Shown here: positions 1 through 10,699 of the stretch, piece after piece
Layout of the letters: every line of letters begins with the position of its first letter
Position numbering within the stretch: the first letter of the stretch is position 1
Assembly: GCA_948567375.1 (NCBI GenBank)
Contig: OX419762.1
Location: 45,365,034 to 45,429,033, forward strand
Reading direction: 5' to 3'
DNA from: Lunularia cruciata
Lineage: Eukaryota > Streptophyta > Marchantiopsida > Lunulariales > Lunulariaceae
DNA length: 64,000 nucleotides
Notes under the pieces: generated by a model
Databases searched by the model: none
Told to the model about the DNA's origin: nothing
The model's input: only the letters and a program-made list of their open reading frames with translations
Program-made: the position numbers and the translations under genes

Positions 1-489
1 CTCAAGCACCATATAGTAAAGCATGAAGGAAGTTGTAAGGTTGGTGGCATTGGAATACGTTCAAAATAAAAGAAAACACTTGAAGAGCCATTTATGGTTA
101 GAGATTTGAAATCAAAATACGTGAAGATTAATTGCATGTACCATTAGTTTTATACATACAGATATGGATCTAATCTTAATACAATATTAGATATGATCAA
201 TATATGGAAAGTATAATGAAGAAAGATTCTAGTTGATTGATTGTAATCTAAATACAAAACTCTACAAGGGATTAAGTATGATGAGAACCATGCTTCCTAC
301 TCTTTGAAGTGGAAGGTCTATCACTCCCTCTTATCTTTGATGTATCAGACATCACTACTGCAATACTAGACCTCTCTCTTTGTATCACAGCTCACGAGCA
401 TCAAATAGGTTCTCTCACGCATCACTAGTAGTCTCCAATACTAAGATGATGGTAGGCAGCTCAGGATTTCACAAAATGCAAGGAAGAGG
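1..489. other. Flank beyond the Copia LTR; no gene seen
   Basis: No reading frame with recognisable protein similarity is present. The segment is AT-rich up to about 300, then contains short CT-rich stretches. It could be old flanking DNA or an outer part of the Copia LTR if the LTR is longer than I drew it. Confidence 0.4.
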
Positions 490-707
490 TGTTGGGAATC
501 ACCCTTGTTGACGAACTAACTTTAACAAGAGTAGAAAGCACTCTTATGAACACTTAAGCAAACCCTAGGGGTTGCTTTCCTTAACCCTAATTAGGGCTGC
601 GCCTCTCTTTACCCTAAGTAGAAGGTATTTAGTAGGGTTTCTAGAGGATTCTAACAAAACCTTAAAAACAAGAGAAGTCCCTAAACTAGAGATTAACTAA
701 ACTAACA
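490..707 (-). repeat. Copia 3' LTR (probable)
   Basis: On the minus strand it begins TGTTAG directly after the purine run that is the complement of 708-718 (the polypurine tract) and ends TTCCCAACA at 490, giving TGTT/AACA terminal repeats. The inner edge is well supported by the polypurine tract. The outer edge is a judgement, because no second LTR is in the window for comparison. Confidence 0.5.
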
Positions 708-794
708 CTCCCACTCAATGAGAGTTTTGGACTATTCCCATTTCTACTACATATTTTATGTGTTTATCTTTAGGTAATGATTTTGTAAACACAT

Positions 795-2455
795 ATGTTG
801 TCATCTCCTATGTAGGACAATAAACTAACTTCACAACATCCTCCTTTTCTTTCTCCTCTACAAATCCTCTTCTAATCTCAATGTGCTTAGTCCTTGGGTG
901 ATGTACAGGATTTTTGTTGAGTGCTATACTTCCTATATTGTCACAATACAATGTAGTAGGACTTTCCTGCTCAAAACCTAGCTCCTTAAGAAGTCTCTTG
1001 TTCCAGATGACTTCTTGAGTAGCATTTGAGGCAGCCATAAATTATGCTTCAGTAGTAGACAGTGCAACAGATGTTTGCTATTTACTATGCCAGCTGATTG
1101 CTCCACCACTAAGCATGATTACATATCCACTAGTTGATTTGCTGTTATCTGTGTCATCTCCCCAACTAGCATCTGTATATGCTTCAAGTTTAGAAGCGAG
1201 TATGTTCCCTTGCTTTCTATACTCCAAGAATGCATCTTGAGTACCCTTTAAGTACCTGAATACTCTCTTTATACCTTTCCAATGTACTTGTGCAGGGTTG
1301 CTAGTAATCTAGCTAGTGCTCCCACTGCATAGCATATATCTGGTCTTGTACAGACCATGATAAACATTAGAGAACCAAGAGCACTTTGATACAACAATTT
1401 GTCACAAAGATTCACCTCCCCATCTATGATTCTGTTGTGCTTCCACCCCATATCAAGAGGTGTAGAGACAGGATTTGCCTCTGTCATCTGATACTTAGCT
1501 AGTATGGATCTCACATATTGTAGTTGACTGATCCGGATCCATCCTGCTTCTCTGTCTCTTCTCACTTTGATTCCCAAAATGAGTTTTACAGGACCAAGGA
1601 TAGTCATCTCAAAAATAGAGCACAAGAAATCTATCACTCCTTTGATAGATTCTTTGTTCCCCAACAGTAATAGATCATCTATATATACATCATCTCTAGT
1701 ATACACACTCATGTCAAAATTTGCTCGTTTGAAATCCTGCTCTCTCAAGTATGAGTCTAGTTTCTCATACCAAGCTCTAGGAGTTTGCTTAAGACCATAT
1801 AAAGCCTTCTTAAGCAAGCATACTTTTCCTTTTCCTTCAGTATATCCATCTGGAACATCCATGTAGATAGTCTCTCTCAAATCTACATGAGAAAGGTTTT
1901 TTTCACATCTAACTGCTCCACTTCCTAATCTCTCTCTATTGCAAGAGCTAGAAGCATGCAAATAGATCCATACTTGGAAACTGGTGCAAAAGTTTCTGAA
2001 TAATCTATTGATGCTTTCTGACCATTTACAGCCAATTGCTTTCCTACCTGTTGGTAAGTCAGCCAGTACCCATGTGCCATTAGTCTGAAGAGACTTCTTC
2101 TCTTTTGCTATAGCCAACTCCCCTGACTCAAATCTGGTCTGAGCATAGCTTTCTATAGAGTTTCTGGATCACAATCTTCATGACAGATGTAAGATTCATC
2201 TAACATCTCTTTTGATAGAAAGCCAAGTCTGTCAGTAGGTTTTCTATCTCTTTGTGATCTTCTTGGCTCTGTGCCTAGAAGTTTCATGTCATCTCTTGAC
2301 ATCTCTGGAATCTAACTCAAAGATTCTGCATCTGCAGTCTGCTTCTGGGAGTCATCTTCTGTAGTATCAAGATCAGAAACCACCGTCTGTATAGGCCTTC
2401 TTTGGTACACTTTCAGACTCTCCTTTAGTGAACCATCAGCTTTAGGTAGAGATTG
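795..2455 (-). pseudogene. Copia pol: RT and RNase H, broken
   Basis: The clearest frame (2117-1269) carries reverse transcriptase with the catalytic YIDDLLLLG motif near 1661-1690 and the Copia signature KALYGLKQTPRAWYEKL. RNase H follows (about 1230-795), with YTDASWGDD and ALSTTEA motifs and a C-terminal HHPRTKHIEI motif. Upstream, RRSQRDRKPTDRLGFLS is the usual integrase-RT linker. In-frame stops and frameshifts interrupt the linker, the RT start and RNase H, so no polyprotein can be made. It once copied element RNA into DNA inside the particle. Confidence 0.88.
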
Positions 2456-4640
2456 CTCTTTTGATGATTGATCTCTCTTCCTTGTAGAATTTACTCTCCA
2501 ACCTCTCCATGTTGAACTTGAGCTTGTGATGCTTCATTTGTAATGCTCAAAGTTGTCCTCCTTCTTTCAACTTCTCCACAAAGATATTTTGTTCCTCCTC
2601 CATCTGATGACTTACCTAGAGCCTATCCTCTTCCATCTCTTTTGTCCAAGCATCCCACTTTCCTTTGTATAGGTCATGCAAGTTGGTACTTTTGGCTTGC
2701 TTAACTTCCTCTTCTTCTAACTCCCTCCTCAGGCCATCCAATTTTAGTGCCATCTTTTGCCAATATTACTACATTTGGAACTCTAAGGTGACAACTCAAT
2801 CACGGCTCTCCTTCTATTCACTCCAAGTGTTCTCCAAGTCTTGGCACTTATTATGGAATTAGTCCTTGGCTTCCTTCTTTTATTGGTCATGCTCAATTTG
2901 GAGTACTGCCAACTCATCTTGCACTTTTTTGGTTCTCATGTGCATGGTGATCATGAGTTTTCACCAAGGTGGCACTCCTACTCTTGAGTTCTTGATTTTC
3001 ATGCAACAAGGCACCTACCTTGGCCTTTGCTGCTTCTTCCTTGACCAGGTCTTCTCTGGCCTTTTGAGTATAGATTTGTTTGTGCATGTTTTAGACCAAT
3101 AGTGTAATCCACAATGTCAAGGCATTTGGCTTGGTACCAAGGCAACAACATCTCCATCAGCTATAGTGCCACTCTTATTGAATGTATGACAAATTTGGCT
3201 CTTGCTTGCACTAGCATTGGCACTAAAGGAGTGGACTCTAATTTGAGTGTTTCTTTGCCTTGATGTGGGTTTTGATACATTAGCATCAATGACAACATAC
3301 TCATTCTTGGCATGATCTGTAATTTGGTCATCTTTGGGCTACAAGACTTTAGCTTCATTTGCAATTTCAAGCCAAATTTTTTGGGCATTTGAGCACTCAT
3401 CTTGATCTTGTCAGTCTTTTGCAACTTCATTTTTTACTATGGAACTCAAAGGTGCTAATTTGGGCACTGGAGCTTCTTCCATCATATCTTCATCTCCATT
3501 AGTAGGGCACTCTCCCATGTCTTTTTCCTACAAGTTTGGGACAGATTAGGCATCCTCCCAAGTTCCTTCTTCTCCTCCCTTGTCTTTTAAAGTAGAGGTT
3601 GATGCTTGAGCCTTGTTCTTCTTCCTCATCTTCATCTACTTTGGTATCCTCTGCCTCTCCTCTGGAAGATACCTCTACCACCTGAGTGCCTTAGCTTCTT
3701 GGCGAAAGAAAGTTGCTTCTTTGGGGTGACCTCTTTCTTTTTAGCAGCCTTTGACATTGCCAACTCTTCATCCACATGCACAAATAGGCCTGTTCTTGTA
3801 AATTCAACATCTATCACCTTGTACTAGGCAATCAACATTGGTCATCAAATAACCTGCAAGATAAAAGTGGGTAGGAAACCTCTTCCTTTTCTCTTTGGCA
3901 AGGAGGTTGTTTCCCATGTAATAATGGATAACAAAGGGAATGAGGTAAGTAGCACTCTTTTCCTCCTCAAAGTCTTGGTGCAAGATTTTGGCTTATTGAT
4001 CAGAAATTTGGGTCCAATGTACAAGCTTGCTTGAGTACATATAAATAAAAAATACTGCTTGGCCATTTTTTAGGTAGGTGGTTTGTTTAAGTTTGAAAAT
4101 TTTCATAACCACCTCCACTATGGCTCTTTGTGCATGGTCTTTGTAATTGGCTACCCTTCACCCATTGTTTTTTGATCTCTAATCATTGAAAGTGGCCTTG
4201 ATCTTGGCCACCAGCTCCTTGGTTGCAAATTTTGAGTTCAGAGTCATTGCTCCTAAAACTCTAGCATCCAGGCCAAGTATCATTTGCCAATGGTCCTTCA
4301 TCCAATTGTAGGGGTTTCCTCTCATTCTCCTTGGTAACTTCTCCTTCTTTCCTTTCATCTTGTGAATCATGTGAAGTTTATTGATTCCCAGTTCCAAAAC
4401 AAGAACCCCAGTATTGCTCTACATCACTACAATCCTACAATGAACGGCCTATTTTTTCAAATTGCAAGAGACCTAAAGATAGCCTATAGAATCTTTTTGT
4501 ATTTTCTTGGTGTAGATACCATGTTTCTTGACAATAAAAGGAAAGGGAAAAAAACAACCAGTTCTACAATGATTACTTTGTGTCACTCCAAGTACTACCT
4601 CACTAAAAAAATGATAAATTCTCATTGATGGTTTTGAGCA
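2456..4640 (-). pseudogene. Coiled-coil unit protein, copy A
   Basis: Not a family I recognise. The minus-strand frame has the same order as T1, B, C and D: a stretch with RGNPYNWMKDHWQMILG (near 4330-4240), then YKDHAQRAIVEVVMKIFK, then PFVIHYYMGNNLL, an acidic linker, and a long Glu/Lys/Leu-rich coiled coil near 3100-2460. Several frameshifts and stops break it. At least two stops in the coiled coil (a TAG and a TGA) lie where Gln or Arg would suit the heptads. The C-terminal end is replaced by Copia sequence. Function unknown; it was probably a structural or scaffold-like protein of the repeat. Confidence 0.65.
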
Positions 4641-5238
4641 AAGTACAAGCACTAAGTGCTCAGTAATGTAGGAAAATGAATTTGTGAAAACTGCAATTGC
4701 TGGCCAAAATCCTCATTTTATAGTCTGGATTTTTGGTTATTCTTTAGCTATTTGGTTGTTAAGGAGCAGGTGTGCACTCACCATCTACACATCAAAGGCA
4801 TTTGCATGATGTATTTTTCTAGGTGTCATTATCCCACATGCAAATGATTCTCCTTCACTCATTTCCCATACGCTAAGCTTGCTTTCCAAGTGCCGAAGGT
4901 TATCTTGAGTGCAATGGCCCTTGGTAGCAACTCCTAGCTGTTTTGGCAGTGCATTCAAATTGTAGACGCACTTAAGTATGAGTGCCAAGGAGAACCCAAC
5001 ACTTGGGTTTGTAAGCTCCCAAGCATTTTGAGTGCTCATTATCCTTCAAGCACTCCAAATGGTATGACAATATTCCAAGAGCTATGATAAAACTAAGAGT
5101 GTCATCTTCTTTTGGGGTATTCCCTAGTAATTACATCTCTCCATGGTCTTTCCCTAGCACTTAAGCATGATTTGATCAACAAAAGTAATATTTAAAAGGT
5201 TCTATCTCAATATTAAAGATAATATTGAGAATAAATTT
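4641..5238 (-). other. Probable leader of copy A, with hairpin
   Basis: This lies upstream of the copy A frame on the minus strand. One short minus frame (5039-4785) exists but has no recognisable similarity. Positions 5205-5230 form an 11-bp perfect inverted repeat around a 4-base loop (TCTCAATATTA / TAATATTGAGA). Unit D begins immediately after it at 5239. Confidence 0.4.
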
Positions 5239-5649
5239 TGTGGAGCACACATTTTCTCAAAAGTGCAAGAAAATTTTGTTTCTTTACTTCCTTTCTACAA
5301 ATAAAGAGACATACTACCATGCTTAGGGGAAGAAAACTACTGATTTGTATTCTTTGGACTTGTTCTAATGTGCACTAAGGTATGAAAGAGACCACCCCAA
5401 AGGATAATTTATTACAAAGGAATCAAGTCCAAAGAATGGATGAAGGCAAAGAATAGTATACCAATTTGAATGCACAATCACCTAGATAAATAATTTGTTG
5501 CCAAAGATCATTGGTGTCCACCAAAGACATGTGTTGAGAGAGATTTTTCTCCCATAGAAGATCAATTATTGAAAAACCTTGGCTATAAAACCAAGTGCAC
5601 ATTGAGCAATATCACTTTTTGCGCAGAGTTTTCAACCTTGAAACCAAAG

Positions 5650-6231
5650 AGCAGTCAATAACCCTATACCTTTGATGTTCTTTGTAGTCTTTCACAACCC
5701 TTGTAGTTGTCAAAATTTATTTCTCTATGCTTGCAACACTGGTGTTAGAAAACATGGTGTTCCTAAACCTAGGAGAAAGATCCCTACAGTAATTCTCCAT
5801 GCCCCAATAATGAACGTGGGTGATATATTGCATGAAAGAGTTGGTCCAAAGCAAACATCTCTCCTTATTAATTTGGAATTGGTAACTTAGTGATGTTTGA
5901 ACCATCCAAGAGATAAGGAGGTCAAAGAGAGCAACAAGTGATCTTTGCATGTATAGAAGAATATCCTTGGGTGTATTTTGATATAATAATCTTTGCATGT
6001 ATATAACAAGTGATCTTTTGCATGTATAGAAGAAAATTTGAAGAATATCCTTGGGTTGGATGCAACTCACTCTAGGAGCATGACTCTCAACACCATATTT
6101 GGAAATGTAGACAAGGAGTTGAACAAAAAAATTTGGAAATGTAGACACGGAGGTAAAAAAATAATAATCATTAAGTCCTTCAACAAAAAGCAACCTACCA
6201 ATGGCTAGAGGGTAGGCAATTACAAGAACCA
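5650..6231 (+). pseudogene. Unit D protein, first segment
   Basis: The plus-strand frame begins with ATGs near 5670 and matches copies A and C: IEENLKNILGLDATHSRSMT aligns with the A segment ending WQMILGLD, and the last residues read RVGNYK. E3 then interrupts. The frame resumes at 23652 with the codons that follow in A and T1. A local duplication at about 5935-6055 (two versions of caagtgatctttgcatgtat) has added sequence in the middle. Several in-frame stops are present. Confidence 0.62.
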
Positions 6232-6614
6232 TGTAAAGACCAAGGAGAGAAATAAGAGAATGGAAGATCACATTGGTAACTCTCACTTGAGGGGAACTCC
6301 AAATGCATAGCCTAAGCTTGAGGTTTGGTATTTATAAGCAACAAGGGTACAAGGCTTCCAAGAAGCTTCCAAGGGAATTTCCTTTTTGACATCATGTTAC
6401 CTTGCATACAAGCTAAGCTAACCATTTATTTGGCATACAATTTATTCAACCCTTGGAAAATTCCTAAAATTTTCTCACCAAGAAGCTTCCTAGATGCTTC
6501 TAGAATATTCTTAGAGTTTTTTATTTGTATACTAGTCCTACCATTTATTAGCTTTATAGCCTCTACTAATTCTATATTATTACATTTTAGCTTTTGCTAA
6601 CTCCATATTATTAC
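6232..6614 (-). repeat. E3 3' LTR
   Basis: On the plus strand it begins TGTAAAGACCAAGG and ends CCATATTATTACA, as in the other E-family LTRs. Next to it the minus strand has a purine run (complement of attcctccc), the polypurine tract. A TATA-like tatttataag lies near 6330. Confidence 0.85.
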
Positions 6615-6930
6615 ATATTCCTCCCTTGCTCCGATTTGCAACACCTCATTGCCATGGAGTTTTCTAACTCTTGTATGGACATTTGAGCATTTTAAAGATG
6701 AGGAAGAGGTTCCCATGTGGTGTCATGAAGGGGATATTATTTCCAAAGGATTTTGATACTCATGTGTCATTGGTGGCCATGTTGGATGTCTTGTCATGCA
6801 AAAATATGATAAACTTCATATTCTTCATGATTGTTGATTGGGATTGGAAGAAGAGAGGTTTGGATACAAGTAAGAAAGGAAGATGGGTTAGAAATAAAAA
6901 AATTTAACTTCAAAACATGGAAGACAAGAT
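6615..6930 (-). pseudogene. E3 integrase C-terminus and chromodomain, broken
   Basis: The minus strand matches the E1 and E2 chromodomain segment next to the 3' LTR (the region of wheat-like WKxYPLHEATWEP motifs in those copies), but with many stops and changes. Chromodomains of this class direct integration toward heterochromatin. Unit T1 interrupts it at 6931. Confidence 0.6.
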
Positions 6931-7351
6931 TGTGGTACCCACATAATTTTTTTTAAAGTTTTCATCCTATTTTTGAAGAAGAAGTGTACAGATAAACTCA
7001 TATTGTACCTATATGGCATTGGAAGGCAAAGAATGATGTCTTTGGGTTGTAACACAAAGTAAAGTGACTTTGTGTCAAAAAAGAAAGTTCTTGGATTGGT
7101 CTTGTCAGCATTCAACTCAAATTAAGGAAACTTCATATTGGGGTGCTCAACCCAAGGTGAGGACAGTGTAACAACTTTTCTTTGGGTTTGGACATTCAAG
7201 AAGGTACCACACACACAAAATGGCTGGCCTATAAGCGGGGGGAAATTGACATTGATAGGAGCATGCAGAAGGTGTGATTTCTTGGTAGAAGCTTGAAGTG
7301 AAGAGAGACTGAGGAGACGTGCCACTATAAGAATGGGATTGAGACAAAGAG
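6931..7351 (+). other. T1 leader
   Basis: Non-coding start of the unit. Its first about 60 bp resemble the start of T2 (shared gaagaagaagtg block); the rest diverges. No promoter could be assigned with confidence. Confidence 0.5.
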
Positions 7352-10033
7352 ATGACAAGTAACTTCCCATTTCCATTAAGGAGTCATCTTGAAGGAGATC
7401 AGGGAAAAGGGATCATAGTTAGGGACACATTTGTTCATCAAGAGGAAGTCAAGATCGTTAGTCTGGGAATCGGGTGGAAGAGTTGTCACCAACCAAGAGT
7501 GGAGGAGAGTAAGATGGGATGTGGAAAGAAGAACTCAGAATTTGTAGTGAGAAATCATGCAATTCGGGTGTTAGATATAATCGCTAGGATTGAAGTCTTG
7601 AGCAAGCTTTGGATCATGTGTCTAACATAGAATTGGAACCTTAGCTTTCCAAGTTTCATGACTGAGATAATAGAGAGTAAATGTCTGGATGGATCCAAGA
7701 CAGAAGATAAAAGAGGAAATCCAGCTCGATGGACAGAGTTGGATTGGAGGTTAGTATTCAGAAAAGAGGTGGGTGAGGAGCAAGGGGCCACATTCTTGGG
7801 GAGAGGAGAGGTAGATGAAGAAACCAAGGAAGTAAGAGATGCCTTTTCTTCTAAATACACAAAGAATAGATATAAGGTCGAGAGTTATAAGGACCTTGTG
7901 AGGAGAGGCATCATAGGAGCAATGATAGCCATCTTCAAGCCAGAGAAAACCACTTATGTGATGAATCACCAAGTAGTGTTTTTCCATAATATGTTTGCAG
8001 GGGAACCCATTAATTGGGCAAAGTGCTTTCATCAACGCATGAGACAAATGGTGTAGAATTTATGGGATAAGACACCTCCAGACTACATTGTGCCATTTGC
8101 AACCTATTTTTACTTGGGATTGAATCTATTGAATGCAGTGGAATGACACAAGATGGTGTCACACTTTCATCCCAACTTGAGGAGAGATGCTGATGCGGAT
8201 GAGCAACAATATATTCCTCAAATTAGAAGTAGTGATGAGTACTACACACAAACGGGGTAGAGTGTGAGATTGGCGGTGATTGCTCCAAAGTCAAAGAAGA
8301 AGAGTTGACCCGACAAAGAAGTGGCGGCTACAAGACCATGGAAGACCATGAAAGTGAACCCGAAGAAGGACATGGTGGTAATAGCATTGTTGGAGGAAGA
8401 ATTAGAAGGTGAGGCCGAAGACAAGTTAGAAGACTTGGAGAGAGAAGAGGAACCCAAACTCATGTTGTAGAGTGGTGATGCAAGTAGCAAGAGTGAGGAT
8501 GGAGTGGAGATGCCGCTGGTACCAGAGGGAGAAGAGGAAAAGCTGGAGATGGCAGACAAAAATAACCAGAAAGAAGAAGAGGAAGTTCCAAAGAAATTGG
8601 AGAAGAAGGTTATCATTCAGAGAGGTATCAGATCAAGAAGAAGTGTGATGCATGAGGCAGGGCCAAGTTGAAGACGAGAAATGGAAAGTGAGAGTTTGGG
8701 GAGCGACAAATCAATTCCAATCAATCAACTCCAACTGAGGAAAAGAGTGTCAGGCAAAGGAGAGTCAAAGAAGGAGAAAAGCGTGCAAGCAGATGGGAAC
8801 CAAACTGGAGGAGTGGAGTATTTGTGGGAGATTGTCTGCTTGCTGCTGATGAAGCTGGAGGAGAAGAAGAGAGAACATCAGTCAAAGTATCGTGAGGTAA
8901 AAATTGCATTGTAGGTGTTGGCGCGGTTAGAAGAAGAAAACTCAGAGTTGAAGGAGAGTATAACCCAAGGAGAGGAGCAAAGGGAGATACTACGAGTAGA
9001 TGCAGTAGTACAAAATCAATTAATTGAAAATTAAAAGGGAGAAGTGGGGAGTAAAGATAGAATAATAGAGCATAATATCATAGCCAAGGAAAGACAAATA
9101 GCTGAGTATGCAATCTTGAAGCAACAATTTGCTGCTTCTTGATTAGAGATCATCCATGTTATGGCAAGGGTAGAAGAGAAGGAGCAAGAACTCAATAAAG
9201 TGATGTAGAGTGTAGAAGAGAAGAAGCAACTTTGGCAAAGAGAGTTGACAGTGCGGTTTAGAGAAGAAGAAAGATTGTGGGAGCTACTTCGTAATTTGGA
9301 AGAGAAGATAGTGCAGAAAGAGAAGGAGAAGGAGAATGTGAAGGCCAAATTTGAGGCAGAATTGGCAATGTATCGGGAAGACTTGCAGGGAGATAGGGAA
9401 CATGAGAGAAGGATGAGGCTCAAGCCATTGAAGGAGATAATAGTGAACATGAATGCAATGTTGAGTACTGAAGCCAGTACAAGAATTGAAGAAACAAGGT
9501 TGCACATGTTAAAATTGTTAGTGCAGGAGACAAGGAGAAGAAATGCAAAGGATAAGGATTTGAATGCTTTATTGATTAGTCTCAAAACTCATGTAGATAG
9601 GAAGATATTGGAAGTGGAAGACAATATCACAATTAGATTAGATTTAGTTAAGTTAGAAGTAGATAAACTTTGGAAGGATGTAAGAGTGAAACCCAAAGTA
9701 GAGGAAGTAGGAGTACAAATATCTTTGGAGTTGCCATTGGAGATGTTAGAGAAAGATGGGTTGTAGGAAGAAGATGTATGTAGATTGCCCATGATGGGAA
9801 TTGTAGATCAGAGTAAAGAGGTGTTAGAATTGGTAGAAGAGTTAGTAGTTAGGAAACCCAAGGATAGAGTAGTATGTGAGGTTACTTTGGGTTTGGAAAC
9901 CAAAGAAGAAATAAACATTGATCTGAATAGTAACAGATTTTGAGAGGCAGATATGAAGAGGTGCATTGTCATTTTGGATCTATAGGTTGGTAAAGTTGTT
10001 AGGAAGCAATTTAGGAAGTTAGTTAATTGCTGA
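7352..10033 (+). pseudogene. Unit T1 coiled-coil protein, 894-codon frame with stops
   Basis: One reading frame runs from ATG 7352 to TGA 10031-10033 with no frameshift, but with 14 in-frame stops (8 TAG, 5 TGA, 1 TAA; for example 7628, 8054, 8912, 9764, 9942). Residues about 120-275 are the conserved domain shared with A, B, C and D: RGNPARWTELDW, YKDLVRRGIIGAMIAIFK, an INW motif, then PFATYFYLGLNLL. Residues about 340-440 are acidic. Residues about 445-805 are a long coiled coil rich in Glu, Lys, Leu and Gln. There is no zinc knuckle, protease, RT, integrase, signal peptide or membrane span. Function is unknown; a Gag-like or scaffold role is only a guess. The start codon is chosen as the first ATG in the frame. 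Confidence 0.75.
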
Positions 10034-10044
10034 AGATTTTTGCC

Positions 10045-10110
10045 TATTTAAAGGAAACATTCATAGTCTAATGTTGTTCTATATTCATTATTCCTAAGAA
10101 TAGATAAAGC
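10045..10110 (+). promoter_or_regulatory. T1 TATA box and AATAAA-like signal
   Basis: TATTTAAAGG (10045-10054) lies 11 bp after the end of the long frame. About 50 bp further is tagataaagc (10101-10110). T2 and D have the same pair at the same relative place (TATATAAGG with tagataaagc; TATTTAAAGC with aataaagc). In an LTR this would mark the U3/R region. Confidence 0.6.
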
Positions 10111-10699
10111 AAAGTGCTATGAAGCAATGCTCGTTGCTTGAGCTTAATTTTGAGTATCAACTCAATGTTTGTAGTTGTGAGTGTTTGGAGAATTTTGAAG
10201 TGCAAATGAGTGTGCATGTTGGATGTTGGATTCCATAGCCTTGATCTTCATTCTGTGTGTTTGATCTTGAGTGAAGTGCAATCAGAGCAATGCCTTGACA
10301 TATCTAAGAGGAATTGTAGTGTTGGTTGTATTCTACAGTTGTGAGTGCAGCGCAGTGTTGATGTGAAGCAATTTTGATCAAGGAAGTTGTGCCTTCAATG
10401 AAGGAGTGGAACACAATTCTAAGGTGAAGCTGTTTGTGGGAGAGACTGAATCATCACAATCAAGATTGTTTGGAAAGATTTGATGGAGTTGTGATTAAGT
10501 GTGATGAGACTACGAGTCAGTGTTAGCTAGTCTCTTCTGGGTGGGGTTTCTACCCGAGAGTCTAAAGAAGAAATCAAGAAGAACCACATTTGTGACATTT
10601 GACTTTGTATTTGGACATTTATGATCAATATCTCTGCATGAACAAACTTTACTTACCTGATTACCACAAAAGTGATATTTTTTGGGTTGTCACAAAGAT

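Larger units (their letters stand above)
490..2455 (-). mobile_element. Ty1/Copia retrotransposon, 3' half
   Basis: Read on the minus strand this holds, in order, the linker between integrase and reverse transcriptase, reverse transcriptase, RNase H, a polypurine tract and a 3' LTR, which is the Copia domain order. Gag, protease, integrase, PBS and 5' LTR are missing. The upstream side is fused near 2455 to a coiled-coil frame (copy A) in the same orientation, so the 5' half was lost by deletion or recombination. The exact junction is uncertain by a few tens of bases. Confidence 0.8.
6931..10694 (+). mobile_element. Coiled-coil unit T1, complete, TSD AAGAT
   Basis: It starts TGTGGTACCCACA and ends GGGTTGTCACA. 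The 5 bp on each side are identical: aagat at 6926-6930 and at 10695-10699. The ends form an imperfect inverted repeat (TGTG, then ACCC). Inside are a 420-bp leader, one long frame (7352-10033), a TATA box (10045), a polyadenylation-like signal (10103) and a tail. No internal direct repeat marks separate 5' and 3' LTRs, and no gag or pol is present. It reads best as a solo LTR with a gene in U3. It lies inside chromovirus E3. Confidence 0.85.

Noticed and set aside
1567-1866. Plus-strand frame in the Copia RT
   Set aside because: Antisense of the clear RT frame with its YIDD motif.
9031-9585. Long minus-strand frame opposite the T1 coiled coil
   Set aside because: Ser/Phe/Leu-rich translation is the antisense shadow of a Glu/Lys-rich coding strand; the same holds at 8242-8616 and 2665-3102.
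7352-10033. T1 frame as a host gene captured by the repeat
   Set aside because: The same protein recurs in five other copies at the same place relative to the ends, and no introns or host family are recognisable. Capture long ago cannot be excluded.
6931-10694. T1 as a Helitron, DNA transposon or LINE
   Set aside because: TG/CA ends with a 5-bp duplication fit LTR-type integration; there is no poly-A tail, no CTRR hairpin end and no long terminal inverted repeat.
10691-10699. LTR start at tgttaggaag (9997 and 19079) with a purine tract before it
   Set aside because: I first read this as the 3' LTR start, but the 5-bp duplications match only if the unit begins at TGTGGTACCC; the tgttaggaag site is internal.
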